In this document: piece after piece, positions 23,801 to 35,094 of the stretch | Position numbering within the stretch: position 1 is the first letter of the stretch | Layout: every line of letters starts with the position of its first letter | Assembly (NCBI GenBank): GCA_902806565.1 | Contig: CADCXA010000029.1 | Coordinates: 1,860,001-1,924,000 of the forward strand | DNA from: Hypoxylon rubiginosum | Lineage: Eukaryota > Ascomycota > Sordariomycetes > Xylariales > Hypoxylaceae | Direction of reading: 5' to 3' | DNA length: 64,000 nucleotides | The notes under the pieces: model-generated | What the model was told of the DNA's origin: nothing | What the model saw: the letters and a program-made list of their open reading frames with translations, nothing else | The model's database searches: none | Program-made: the position numbers and the translations under genes

Positions 23801-24454
23801 CTCCTCATATGCAGTTATGTGTGTATATATATAGAATGTGTAAAAAAAAATTGGCGTGAAGAAATCATCGTAGAAGAAATTGGAAACATAAAACGAATAC
23901 CCAATAACGGTAGGACATCTCTCGTAAATCTCGTCGAGCCTAAAGGAGCAACCTAGACGCACGACCCGCGGATGGGGGCCGAAAGGTGAATAGGCCAGAG
24001 AAATTTTAGGTGGTGGCGTGACTGGTGAGATTGTCGAATTCGGCGAGGACCGCAGGACTTTTACGTCATGTACTCGTACTCGAGTAACTCGAGCCTCAAG
24101 ACGGATGCCTTCGTGCTGAGGGAACCCATTCAGCTCTAAGCCTGCCTAAACCACGCACTCTGCCCCGAAATTCCTCAAAAAAGATGGCTTCTTCGCATCT
24201 TGCTCCCTCTCTAAAGGGCCGTTCACAAAGACGTCAATTCGTTACTGTATTTTCATCAATTTCTTCAGTAGAACACCACATCCAAAACACCCAAGCACCG
24301 GGAACGCCGAATTCAATCCACAGGGAACACTGCAGCAAGAGAAGTGCCCCGAAAATACATGGAGATTATGGCAAGAAGCGATATCGCTAATGGCCATGGC
24401 AGAGCAGTAATGAATCGACCGCTACCGACCAACCTCGAGGAACTTAGGCGACAT
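20821..24454. other. Intergenic, no supported gene
   Basis: This 3.6-kb stretch holds only short overlapping open frames (up to 147 codons at 20917-21360) with no family resemblance. A short palindromic CTCGAG cluster lies at about 24070-24095. No element with clear inverted or direct ends was found. It serves as the 3' flank of both neighbouring convergent genes. Confidence 0.55.
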
Positions 24455-26314
24455 TTATGTATAAACCTCCTCTCGGTATGGCGTATGCGTCACATCGGAG
24501 AACTTGATATCATTGGCATCGAACTGGTCCGCGTACCTGATATTCGAAAAGAATGGACGTGGCTCTTCATCATAGTCGTCATGATAACGAGGGTCAGCTC
24601 GACGCGCGGAGCTGTTAGCTGATGGGTGCCCTTTCCTCGAGCTCCTAGGCGTATCGTCCGGGAAGTATGACGATTCCACAGGGATAGCTCTTGAGGTATT
24701 TCTCTCCACCGTGTACCGCTTCGTAGTATGCGTGTGCGGCATCGCCATGACTTCGGGAGATTGCGTTCGGCGACTGCGATGATGCCGACGATCCCTATCA
24801 TCTTCCGAGGATTCGTCTATGTACCCGCGGTTGTGACGCGAGTGGCTGCGTTCCCGGCCGCGACCAGATTCCGCCATCCAAGTTGCCGCACGCTCTAGAC
24901 CAGGGGCCACAGGTGGGCGGGAGGAGTAGTCTTCGGTGGTAGAGCGATGTATAGGGATGGGCATCGTGCTGGACTTTTGGAAGGAGGGTACAATTCGAGC
25001 GGCGGGGGTGGGTGATGAAGCCTCGACAATGAGCGGATCTCGAGAGGAACTTGATTTTTTATGAGACGGCTTCTCCTTCGAAGACCGCGGTGTATCGTGC
25101 GACATCCGCCTTGCCCTCGTCGACGACCTCTTTGCTACATCGTCCTCTAATGGGGCATCTCTGGGGTCGGATACGGGCGGAGGCGCAAACATGGCCCCAG
25201 CGGCCGGCGGCGGTGTCGGTACAGCAATAGGGGTTATATGTCGGAAAGCGTGCTCAGTATGGAACGTCTGCGCCCGACTGATAGGCGGGGCTTTTCCGCC
25301 GGATCTGCTCAAATACCGAATTGCAGACTCCAGATTATTAGAGTACTTCCTCTCGCGGTCCGATACCAGTTCTGGTGGATGACTGGCGTCCCGAGGCGGC
25401 GGCGGCGGGACTGCCTCTTCATACTTTCGGCTGCTACTCGGCTTCTTCTCCGGCTTCGAAGACGAAGACGTCGCGAAGATGATCTCTTCCGGCTCTTCTA
25501 CATAAGGAGACTTGTTGTGGCGGCGGTGCTTGTCATCGGACTCCTTGCGACGCTCCTTCTCGGACTTCTTCTTGTCCTCTTTCCGTTCGTCTTTGCGTCG
25601 GTCTTTGTCTTTCTTAGTCAGTTCCTTCTCCCTGTCTCCCCTGTCTCTATCTTTCTCTCTCTCCCTGTCCCTCACCATCGCGTCCCTCTCGCGCTGCATG
25701 TCGCGATGTCGCTCTGCTTCCTTGATTTCCTTTTCTCGTGCTCTCGCCTTCTCCTTTTCGCGGGCCCACTCCTCTTCTTCTTTTCGTTTCAGGCGCTCTT
25801 CATCCTTCCTGGATGGCTTCGGCTTCTCATACTCGTAACTCTGCGTCTTCCTCGCGTGCCGGGGCGGCTTTTCGTACTCTCTCTTAGTGACATATATGTC
25901 CTCGTCCCAAGAACGCGACGGAGGCGTGTGGCCGTAAACATTGTGAGAACCGGGCGATGACGCAAATGTCGAGGGTCGCGGCTCGGCCTCCCGGACATCA
26001 TAATATTTGCTTTCAGACCGCTTCGAAGTGCGAGGTGAGGACGCGGACGTCGATGTCATCCCTCTGTCCCGTCTGAGCTCTTCGAGCCTGACTTTGTCAT
26101 CGTATCTGGCCCTCTCGGTGTCGTTACTTAGTAGCTCGTAAGCTTGCTGAACTTGCTGAAACTCCCTCTGCTTATCCTCCTTCAGCTTGGGATCCTGGAC
26201 CTTGTCGGGGTGGCATCGAAGCACCAGCTTCCGGTGTGCTTGTCGGATTTCCCCTAGTTGAGCATCCTTTGATACGCCAAGGGTCTTGTAGGGGTCGGGA
26301 GGAAGGGTTGACAT
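24455..26314 (-). CDS. J-domain (DnaJ) protein with long charged tail
   Basis: A single exon encodes 619 residues. The J domain spans about residues 8-75 with the HPD tripeptide at 35-37, the signature for stimulating Hsp70 ATPase. No G/F linker, zinc-finger or C-terminal substrate domain of type I/II Hsp40 follows. Instead there is a Ser/Pro-rich stretch, then a very Lys/Glu/Arg/Asp-rich region at about 150-270 (runs such as KEREKDRDRGDREKE), then a disordered Ser/Arg/Pro-rich tail. It is a type III (class C) J-protein; the charged region could bind RNA, chromatin or spliceosomal partners, but that is inference. The ATG at 26314 lies just before the J domain. The complementary strand carries long open frames only as shadows of the biased composition. 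Confidence 0.93.
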   Translation of the reverse strand: MSTLPPDPYKTLGVSKDAQLGEIRQAHRKLVLRCHPDKVQDPKLKEDKQREFQQVQQAYELLSNDTERARYDDKVRLEELRRDRGMTSTSASSPRTSKRSESKYYDVREAEPRPSTFASSPGSHNVYGHTPPSRSWDEDIYVTKREYEKPPRHARKTQSYEYEKPKPSRKDEERLKRKEEEEWAREKEKARAREKEIKEAERHRDMQRERDAMVRDREREKDRDRGDREKELTKKDKDRRKDERKEDKKKSEKERRKESDDKHRRHNKSPYVEEPEEIIFATSSSSKPEKKPSSSRKYEEAVPPPPPRDASHPPELVSDRERKYSNNLESAIRYLSRSGGKAPPISRAQTFHTEHAFRHITPIAVPTPPPAAGAMFAPPPVSDPRDAPLEDDVAKRSSTRARRMSHDTPRSSKEKPSHKKSSSSRDPLIVEASSPTPAARIVPSFQKSSTMPIPIHRSTTEDYSSRPPVAPGLERAATWMAESGRGRERSHSRHNRGYIDESSEDDRDRRHHRSRRTQSPEVMAMPHTHTTKRYTVERNTSRAIPVESSYFPDDTPRSSRKGHPSANSSARRADPRYHDDYDEEPRPFFSNIRYADQFDANDIKFSDVTHTPYREEVYT

Positions 26315-27540
26315 GATGTTGGTGAGATTACAATTTTGTAGATGAAGAATGTAGGAAGAAAGCGTGTCGCAAGCGTCCTAGAAGAATGATGTTCGGTTTA
26401 TTGTTTGGCGGTAGTCGCTGGGACGACCAGAAAAGACGGTGACGAAGAGGAAGTGGAGACTATTGCATGGAGACAAGACTGCGGTCAAGGTGGATCGATT
26501 GTCGTTTGAGGATATGCGCGGTACGACAGGATAATAGTCAATGCAAATATGTAGTCGAGTAAATAATAATAATAAAAATAGTAGAAGTAATACACTCGGC
26601 CGTCGTATGCGTTGCGCAGGTACAAGCCTAACCTGGAAGAGAAAATGAAGCCAAATACAGCTAAGTACTGGCCTTTGGAAGGGAGATCGGTTGAACTGCT
26701 CCCATATGCAAAGAGCTTGCTTATAAGTCGAATCCGACGATTATTAAGGGGGGGGGGGAGAGACGAAACCCGAGCAAAAGTCTGATAAGACGGAACAGTG
26801 ATCGATCGGAAGATTGAGTTGGTTTGAACGTGGTTTGATGAGGTCACGGAATCGGGATGGGATGGAATGGGCAAAAGGGAAATTGGGGGGAAAGGTGATG
26901 AAGGGTGATGTTTTGAGAATTTGGGGGTGGATAGACGAGGATGCGGGAAGAGATGGGAAAAAGAGAGTGACGGAGCCGTTTTGAGGCTTGACGGGTTGGC
27001 TTCTTTTAGAATAGACGGGTAGATCACAAGGGAGGATGGAAGATGCTACAGTAGTACTATAGTCGTAAGTGTATGTGATGTAGGTATAGGTATAGGTATA
27101 GGGTATGTATGTTCAAAAGTAGCCACTTCTTCTTGCTGGCTCCTGGCCACTCTGACCTTAGCCACCTTTCTAGGGTTGCGATCGAAAGGCAGAGGCAGAG
27201 GAGAAGTGGGAGGGGATTGGCGATGCGACGGGCGATGGCGGATTCTTTGGGATTCGCCTGAGGATTTCGGGAAAGGGATCGTCCCCTTTTTTTTCTCCTA
27301 TAGGTATATGTACCTAAGTACCTGTACCTGTACCTTTGTACCTTGCGTATTGTAACTTGAACCTTCAAAAACTGCAAAGATGACTGCAAAAGGTTGGAAT
27401 CTTCAAGCCAAAACTGTAGTAGTACGGTACCTAAGTGTCCCGGTCCCAGTGTTGTTGTATTGTACCTGTAGCCTTGGCCCTTTCTGACAACCTTGAAGCC
27501 TGCGGGCGGGCGGTCGGTTCCTCTTTAGCGTCCTTTCTCG
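26315..27540. other. Upstream flank of the J-protein gene
   Basis: Open frames here (for example 180 codons at 26485-27027 on the minus strand) are low-complexity Ser/Pro/Tyr and not convincing. A poly-G run lies at about 26750-26758, a GGTATA microsatellite at about 27081-27106, and repeated GTACCT units at about 27307-27345. These are plausible promoter or leader sequence for the minus-strand gene at 26314. Confidence 0.5.
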
Positions 27541-27571
27541 CCCTTCTTGTCCCGTTGGCGCGCCTGGCCTA

Positions 27572-27630
27572 GGGGCCTGGGGGGATCTAGGGGTCGACCT
27601 TTGGGGGTCTGAAGGGGGGTCCTGAGGGGG
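27572..27630 (+). other. G-quadruplex-forming candidate
   Basis: Within 59 bases the plus strand carries six runs of four or more G (4, 6, 4, 5, 6 and 5) separated by 3-11 bases. This is more than enough for an intramolecular G-quadruplex. It lies about 1.2 kb upstream of the J-protein gene, outside any supported gene. Confidence 0.6.
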
Positions 27631-27994
27631 TCTGCTGGTTCTGCTAGTCCGCTACAGGCGAGTGGGGCCTTGGTTTCTTTTAGGGCCCGACGCAGAACGG
27701 TTAGTACGGGCTGTACTGGGTTTACGGGCACCTTTTTAACGGCAACGGGATAGGCCAGCTTTCTCCCCTGCAACCAGTAAACTTGCACCAATACTGAGCT
27801 GCACTTGGTCTGCGCTTGGTCTCTCTCTGCAACTGCGCTGCACCCGCTACTGCGCTGCAACCCTTAGGTACTATACGGCGGAGAGCGAGGGACTTTCTCC
27901 AGCGCGGCCAACCAGTAGTAAGCCGAAGTACCCGCGTCGCAGCAAGCAAGTACAATACAATGCCTTAGTAGGTCCTATTGTACCGAGATAGAAC

Positions 27995-28026
27995 TGGAGA
28001 TGGAGATGGAGATGGAGATGGAGATG
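27995..28026 (+). repeat. (TGGAGA)n microsatellite
   Basis: About 5.3 perfect copies of TGGAGA occur in tandem in intergenic DNA. Confidence 0.9.
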
Positions 28027-29541
28027 AAAAATAATAATGGATCGGAATAGCGGCAAAAGAGGAAAATGGTCCAACTGTCCAACTCGAGCGAGAGAGAAGG
28101 GAAAAAAAGGAGTGCACCAAGGGTAACCGCTTTGGAATCCAATCAGCAGGTTCACCGTTGGAATTGTTGGTTGTATCTTTTCTCAGGTCCTATCTTTTCC
28201 CGGCTGTCTCGCTCGTTCTCGCCGAACGTCTTGCGAATTCCACCAGGGGGGGAAGATCCAGGAACAGGAACCGGATCGAACCGCGTCGGAGACGCCTAAC
28301 ACAAAAGTCGCGGGGGGGTTCAATAGTTGATGGTGCCGAATTATGCAAGTCGAGTCGAAGTCTTAGGTAATACCTAGGTACTGGTCCTCGATGCGTAATA
28401 CCTGGGTAACTAAATCAAGGTATTACTTAGATAGATGAAGGATGTGTAGGATGTGCCGCAGTATAAGGTAATCCGTAACGTAAGATGGGTGTGTAATATT
28501 GCACGGGATGTCCAGCGTCCGTACAGGGCGAATGGGAATAGAATAGAAGGGTATGACGATAGACGAAAGGACAGGTCAGGTTGGTCAGTTTGGGCGGTGC
28601 AGCGAATGGTCGTGGTCGTTGGTCGTGGTCGAGGCCAAGTCTTGTTGGGGGAGGGGGGGACTGGTAACAACGCGATGTAAGTCGACGTGTACTATTAAAT
28701 TATAGTGAGGTCGAATAGTACGAGAGAATTGAAGATGATGTGTATAAGCAAAGTGCGCGCGTGTTGCTTAAGTGACGGCTCGATGAAAGAAGTATCAAGA
28801 GAGTCAAGAGAATCAACGACACGACACGAGTTGTCGATGTGACTGTGGCCTGCCAATGCGAAAATAGATGACGGAAGTATACGTCAAGAAGTGAGTTATT
28901 AAAAGTTGCGCATTCGAGAAAGACGATAGATAGCAATGGACTCGAGAGTCAGTAGAGTCAGTAGAGTCAATCGGTTGGACAATTGTAAGTAACTGAAGCA
29001 GCCTTGAGTTACCAAGTGCGAGCCCGGAATTGAAGCTTCAACTGGCCCCGTTTGTTAAACAGCTTAGAATGTCAGAATGGGTGGCAGATGTTGATTTCTA
29101 TTCTGCTAGTGTGTAGCTTAAGCTGTGTTTGCTGACCGCCGGCTTGGCTGCTCGTGAACCAATAGCTCGGGGGGCTAGACCCTCGTGTAAGTGTTCAAAG
29201 TCGTATAAGCGTGTAAGTGAGAAATATGAGTTTTCTCGGTGGTGGCGAGAAAAAAAATTGGTGATGGTAAAAAATCGGAAAAAAATTGGATCGAAAAACC
29301 CCGACACGCGGGATGATGTTTGAAGTAAAGACTGGTGATATATTGAAAGTGTTAGACTTGAGTACGATACCGAAAGTCGGTCGGAGGTTTGTTAAGAACT
29401 ATTGTAAGAACCACGGGAGGCTGTGGAGCGCAAGTCGTAAGTCTACTCAGATGCATGTATCAAGACCTATCTAAGTTGCATGCAAGTCTATATGGGGGAA
29501 GTCTTGGTATCACCCGGTCTTGAAACCAGCGGTGAGGGTTG
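28027..29541. other. Intergenic, no supported gene
   Basis: Only short, low-complexity open frames are present. A small direct repeat (AGAGTCAGT) occurs at about 28945-28970. Nothing else was recognised. Confidence 0.5.
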
Positions 29542-29871
29542 TTATACCCATTGCCCATAGCCTGCCAACGCGTCCATGCCCTTGAACGGCCTCTTTCTGT
29601 TGTTCCAAGTCGTAATAACATCGTCGTAGAAAGACGAGATTAGATGATCGACTGCGAAGTCAGTGGAGTAGGATATAGATGGTCTAATCCCGAATATCAG
29701 TTGAAAAATAGTCAAAGCTCCCGGAAGCCAATTAGCATGAGAAAGCGGACCGTGATAGACAGACGATGTTGGCATGTACCGAATGGCAGGAGGCGTAGCG
29801 GTGCTGATGACCTCTTCGGCGCCATATGTAAGAGGTCCGTCCCCGTCAAAGATCAATTGGAAGCTTGCCAT
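29542..29871 (-). CDS. Hypothetical open frame, 109 aa
   Basis: An uninterrupted minus-strand frame begins MASFQLIFDGDGPLTYGAEE and ends MDALAGYGQWV. Its amino-acid make-up is protein-like (balanced, no low complexity) and the frame stays open about 15 codons upstream of the ATG, so it may be an exon or a fragment. I recognise no family. No convincing partner exon or splice sites were found, and an overlapping plus-strand frame covers the same DNA. It may be a gene remnant. Confidence 0.22.
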   Translation of the reverse strand: MASFQLIFDGDGPLTYGAEEVISTATPPAIRYMPTSSVYHGPLSHANWLPGALTIFQLIFGIRPSISYSTDFAVDHLISSFYDDVITTWNNRKRPFKGMDALAGYGQWV

Positions 29872-32800
29872 TACTCCCAGACTACTAGGCGAGCTCGGGG
29901 AAGCGTATACGGTTATGGATTATTTACTTTACCTCTTCATTGGTAAATTGGTATAGGTCGTCGTCACAACACCCTGAACGTGGATCTCCTTAGCATCAGA
30001 GCAGCCCCCGGAGTTCCACTGTAGACCAAACTGTGCCACTCAGCTAACAGTTGCCGTCAATCAGCGTCCGCCGCTCTATCTACTCGCACAGTGCTTGTCA
30101 CAGTCCTACACTACTCCTTTGTCTACCAAAGGACCGGAGCCTTGATCGGTCTTAGTCCGGCTGCGCGAATGGCTCTATGGATGGGGCAATTGTGCCATTG
30201 GATCGGTAGCTCTGGTATATGTTCGCCTTGCACCAGTTCATCCCGTTGGATACCAGCTCTTGCGGGCTCAGGCTGGTTGTGGACTGAGCCACGACACTGA
30301 AGTTCGCTCATCTGATCTTTATAGCGTACCTAGTCTTGCCGGGAAAAGGGGCTACCGCTTCGTCATCCAACATGCCGGAACCGTGACGTCCCTCGCGATC
30401 TCAGAAGACCCGAAAAGTGACAGTCAGGAAGAACAGCAACTTGGCCGTTGTCGTATGGGCCATAATGGATATGATGCCTTTCCCCTTTCGTGCTTAGCCC
30501 GCAGCCAGGTGATACGCAGCCAAGTACATATGCCATTCACATATTCCCCAACTTGGAAGTCTTCATTAGTAGGTCACACCTATTGGGGCGACTGGGTCTG
30601 TCTTCCTCCAGTCTAAGCCGGTGATAGGTACAGCAGTTCTAACGAGCCCCGCGGCCACTCGACCAGTCAATCCGGACCACAGTGCCATGCCAATACTCCT
30701 TGGTTGCATTCAGCTGTCACGGACCTGCTGCGAGAGTTGCTTGTCACACTCGCATCTGAAGAAAGAAGAAGAGGCTGGCCGCTTGTGTGGCCCCCTCACG
30801 ACGAATTGGGAACCAATCGACTCCTAACAGAGAAGCAGGTACACTTTGAAGTGCCGCATGGGCATGGCAGAGAAGATGGTGTGCGGCTACTAGGGAAGGA
30901 GACGTGATCACGATCTTTTCGGCGGCCTACTATGTACAGCTATCTCCTTGGTTGGCATGCATGGAAGAAAGTCGCACGAGGCCTCAGCATCTGGCCACGG
31001 ATTAGATATGGGTGTGGTGAGATGGAAAAGTGACCCAGAGGTCACGACGGGAAGGATTGGTTTAGAAGAGGAGGGGTCAAGTAAGGGAGGACAGGTAAGC
31101 CAGGGGGTGATCTGAACTAGAACTTCACTCCAGACCAATCATCTGCCAGTAAGTGGATATAAGTCGGTGCTATGGGACAAGCTCACGCTTTGGATAGGAC
31201 CTTGAAATGGTTCATTCAATTGGATAAGGTGGATCGAACATGAAGACCGTTACCCATTTCAAGCTATCGATAGAGACCTCTCTAGCTCTCCTACTTACCT
31301 TAGGTAGGTAGTCCAGACGTTTGTGGACCTGGCGGCTGCTTTTCCGTTCTCATCACTTCCCTCGGGATCCAAGATGATCCAAGATGCAGTATATGGCCAA
31401 AATGGCTAACTCTGGCCAAAATCTCCTTCACTGGCGAGACCGGTTTCGTCTGGGCACTCCACCGGGAAGTACGCCGAGCCAGTATCGGCGGTCAACGTGT
31501 GTGTGAGCACAGGATGATCGACAGGCATCACTTGGACGAATAGAGTCGCCCGCTCTCCAGGCCGGGGCCTTTCTCTGATCGTCGCCCTCAGCTTTTAAAG
31601 GGCTTGGGTAGGTAAGCTCAGCAGCAGAAACACAGAGCTCTTCCCAATTTCTTTAGCTCTCGAGAAGAAGCTCCCGCATGCGGAATTGTTGTAACTTCGT
31701 CCTGCTTTAGCTGGTAAATCTTTCCGATTTGTCTCGTCTCGGGATGATGTACGTGATGATCCTTGCCCGTCTCCATGATCTTCCCCCCCTTTTTTATCGA
31801 CTATGTACCTACGTATGAGAGGCGGGGGCGGGGTTGATGATGAGTTCATCGTCAGATCGTCAAGCCATATGCCAGTTATGCACGAATGAGCTATAGATAA
31901 GCTTGTCTTCTCATTACCTCAATGAGGAAAAGGCCGACTCCTCCACGTGTACGACGGGCTTGGTTCCTCAAGCTAATTGCAAAGGTAAGAAACTATTACG
32001 GAAACTCCTCGGTCGAGCTCGTCATCTTACGGCACCGCCCGCATTGTTAACTTGGACGATCCCAGAAGAGTTCTCGACAGTTATGGACATGTTAGCAAGT
32101 TTGAGACCAGCTCTTCGGGAGGTTGTGCCTGTCGATTTCCCGTCCAGACTGTAACATGATGCAGGGTCATCCATCGACGCATGGTCGGTGAGGGGGACGA
32201 GCACTCCTACACCCTATCACTATAGGCTGAGGCAGCTTCAGGATTCTAGCTCCCGACCTTAGGTATGCAGCTATGCCCACTCGCTTCCTTCATCCCATCT
32301 CTTAGGGGGAGTAAAGTATCCGTGTATCCATCTCTAGGTAGTCAGATGCGTCGCCCTGCAGCCATTCAGACCTCCCAGCTCAGTCCAATCATTCCCGTTG
32401 GACAGAGACCCGCCAGTCAAGCGGAAAACAAGGGGGAAAAGGTATTGCATCTGTAAGTAAAATACCATGAGACTAGACAGACTAGACTGCCAGACTGCGT
32501 GGATAGCATCTGCCACCACGCATGGAATCGGAGGTATTGGGATAGCTGCAGATGCCAGCACCCCCACCACCAACATCGTGATAGGCAGAAATTCATATGC
32601 ACGAGAAGACTGAATTATCATTGGCTGTGATATCACGCAACGAAGCGCCCTATCCTACCAAAAAGCCCTCTTAAGAGAAACCTCCAACCTATCTAGTCAC
32701 GCAATACCTCCTCGTGTAATGTGCAATGGAAGGCAACAAAAAAAACAAAAACTTCTTTACCGAGAAGACCACCCCGAGTGTTCAAGTAGGTATGTACTCA

Positions 32801-33893
32801 TCCATTATCTATTATTCAGTATATACATAGTCCATACCTTCGAACGTTGAAACCCATCAGCTTTAGCTGTCTCTCAGCCCGTCTCCTTTTCCACGATCCA
32901 CCCCGCATTCGAAGTCTTATCCCTCATAGCCGGGCCTCGTCAAACCGGCCCCGGTCAGGGGTCCTTCATGCCTACGCAAGATACTATGTACATACATACA
33001 CATCCATAGCTCGCAGCCGACTACTGCATAATAAGGAGCATGGGCTCTAGCAGTATGTACGTAGTAGGCAGAATGAAGGAGAAGCGGACTTATAGCCCTG
33101 CTGCCATCTGCTTAGCGATTGGATCACCCCAATTCACCTGCAGATCCAGTGTGACCCTGAACTTGGACGTTTCATTGGAGGTCACAGCCTACTTACTTAC
33201 ATACCGGCTATCGGACGTGCGATAGAAAGATGCGGAATTCCCACGATCTCCTCCCTACCTGCCTACTGGTCACCTTACCGAACCAAGGAATCGTGCTACC
33301 TACTCTGACAGGTAGTTGTAGCCAGGTGAATACCCGCCGGTCAACAAGTGCACCGATAAGTTAATCGCGTATTTGGAGTATAAGTGCGACTAGAAAACCC
33401 GAGCGTTGCATATGTATGCCCAGGGTTACTACTAGTCTGTTATTCCGAATGGGGGGCGATCTTGAGAGGATCTCGAATGGATGCGAACAACGTGCATGTT
33501 AGGGGGTTATGTCTGACCTCAGCTTCGGCACAAGGCTCAGCTACGTGAGGGCGGTGTCTATTCCTCCGCTATTCACCCCTTCCCCCCCCCCCCCCCCCCC
33601 CTTTTTCCCCCCTTTTCTTCGCCAGACAAGGCGTATAAACCAGATAGGCCAAAGTGATAGGAAGATGGAATTTGCCTTGGAGAATTTGCTCTTTGAATAT
33701 CGCTCGACCTCCTCGATAACCGACAACTACGCTGAACAAAGCCTCGGCATCCATCGGCTTTTGTCTTCGTATTTGCCTTATGCTTTGGGCTGAGTTAAGT
33801 CGAAGGTGCCCAAGCCCAATTGTCTAAGGCCTACGAGTTATGAGACGTACGGTTTGATTTAGACGTCCACGATCGTAGATCCAAGACATACTC
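29872..33893. other. Gene-poor intergenic stretch
   Basis: Short open frames occur on both strands (for example 30260-30616 and 31903-32154) without family features. A run of 20 C at 33582-33601 and a tandem GATCCAAGAT at about 31369-31384 are the only simple repeats of note. TAGGTAGG motifs recur, for example at about 31299-31311. Confidence 0.5.
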
Positions 33894-33901
33894 ACTACTA
33901 C
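33894..33901. repeat. Left target-site duplication ACTACTAC
   Basis: The eight bases directly outside the left TIR are identical to those outside the right TIR. Confidence 0.85.
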
Positions 33902-34522
33902 CGGAACGCCTAAAGTCACGGAGTAAGTGCCTAAAGCCACGGAGTCTTTTACCTACTAGGCCCGATACGGCTTATCTAATTAGGTAATCAATCTTCAATA
34001 CAAATCGCAAGTATTTTTGTAAATTGCCAATTACCAACCTTCAAAAAGTAATACACGAATAACTTCACGAAAGCCAAACGTAGAATCTTAAGAAAATTAT
34101 CATTAAAAAGTTTTTAATCATAGAATTTAATCTATACTGGTTGCATTATATCCAGGTGCTTATTTCTTAAGAGATGTGGCTGTTAAAGATGAGTATGTAA
34201 GTTGGTAGCTTTGGAGGGTATCACGTGCCCACTTTGATACTATTTTTACTTAAGAATAACTTTCTCAATAAAGCATATACCAAGTTAAGCTATATATTGT
34301 TTTATAGCTTTAAGCTGGGATATAATATATATTTATATAAAAAAATTATATAAGCGCTGGCGATATTTTCATATAGGATTAAGTATATTAGAAAAAAGGA
34401 TACTTATTTCTGTGAAAAAGTTGTACTGGGACTCGATTACCTAATTAGATAAGCCGTATCGGGCCTAGTAGGTAAAAGACTCCGTGGCTTTAGGCACTTA
34501 CTCCGTGACTTTAGGCGTTCCG
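33902..34522. mobile_element. Non-autonomous DNA transposon, perfect 88-bp TIRs
   Basis: The first 88 bases (33902-33989) and the last 88 bases (34435-34522) are perfect inverted complements, beginning CGGAACGCCTAAAGTCACGG. Immediately outside, ACTACTAC is repeated on both sides (33894-33901 and 34523-34530), an 8-bp target-site duplication. Each TIR contains two imperfect copies of CCTAAAGYCACGGAGT. The roughly 445-bp interior is AT-rich with no open frame, so the element needs a transposase from elsewhere. Long TIRs with an 8-9 bp duplication best fit a Mutator-like (MULE) derivative. hAT elements also make 8-bp duplications but normally have short TIRs. Perfect TIR identity implies a recent insertion. 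Confidence 0.9.
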
Positions 34523-34530
34523 ACTACTAC
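34523..34530. repeat. Right target-site duplication ACTACTAC
   Basis: The eight bases directly outside the right TIR are identical to those outside the left TIR. Confidence 0.85.
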
Positions 34531-35094
34531 CGGCATGGTGGCGTTCCTTTCGCGCGCATGGCACACAGCAAATCTTAGACATTATACGTATGCTATACAA
34601 CTTTTAGAATGAGACATGACAACATCGACGCTCTCTCATTGAGGAATGAAATTAGGAGGCCCCTGTCTGATATGATCGTAAACACAACCCGGAGTGTCGG
34701 GATCGTGATTGCCACAATCCTAAACGCCTTGTTCTCACGTAGGATGGTGTCGTATACCTATTTTAAATACTCGCATGTCCATTCGCTTGAGTGAATTGCT
34801 ATAGGCGAGAGAGGGGGAAAAACCGCAGCCCTACTTAAACGCAGGCAGACGCGGCTACGCAAGTTGCGACCAATACGGTCACTCATATCCGAGGCATAGA
34901 ATCCGTCACAACTTTGTGGAATCCGAATAACTTTCTTGGGACAATTCATTGGGATTGCTCATACGAACTGAGATTCCAATGCCCGATGTCCTATAGCCCA
35001 TGACCTAGGTGGTCGTAAGATGTGTCATAGAGCATAGCCTCAATGCACGTAACCGCGCCCGGAAGGCCCGGAGTGGCCAAATCCCCAGGAATCA
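34531..35094. other. Intergenic between mobile element and phosphoesterase gene
   Basis: No gene, RNA or repeat was recognised in this 3' flank of the minus-strand phosphoesterase gene. Confidence 0.5.

Noticed and set aside
25238..25960. 240-codon plus-strand frame
   Set aside because: Antisense shadow of the Lys/Glu/Arg-rich part of the J-protein gene; Leu/Ser/Phe-rich for that reason.
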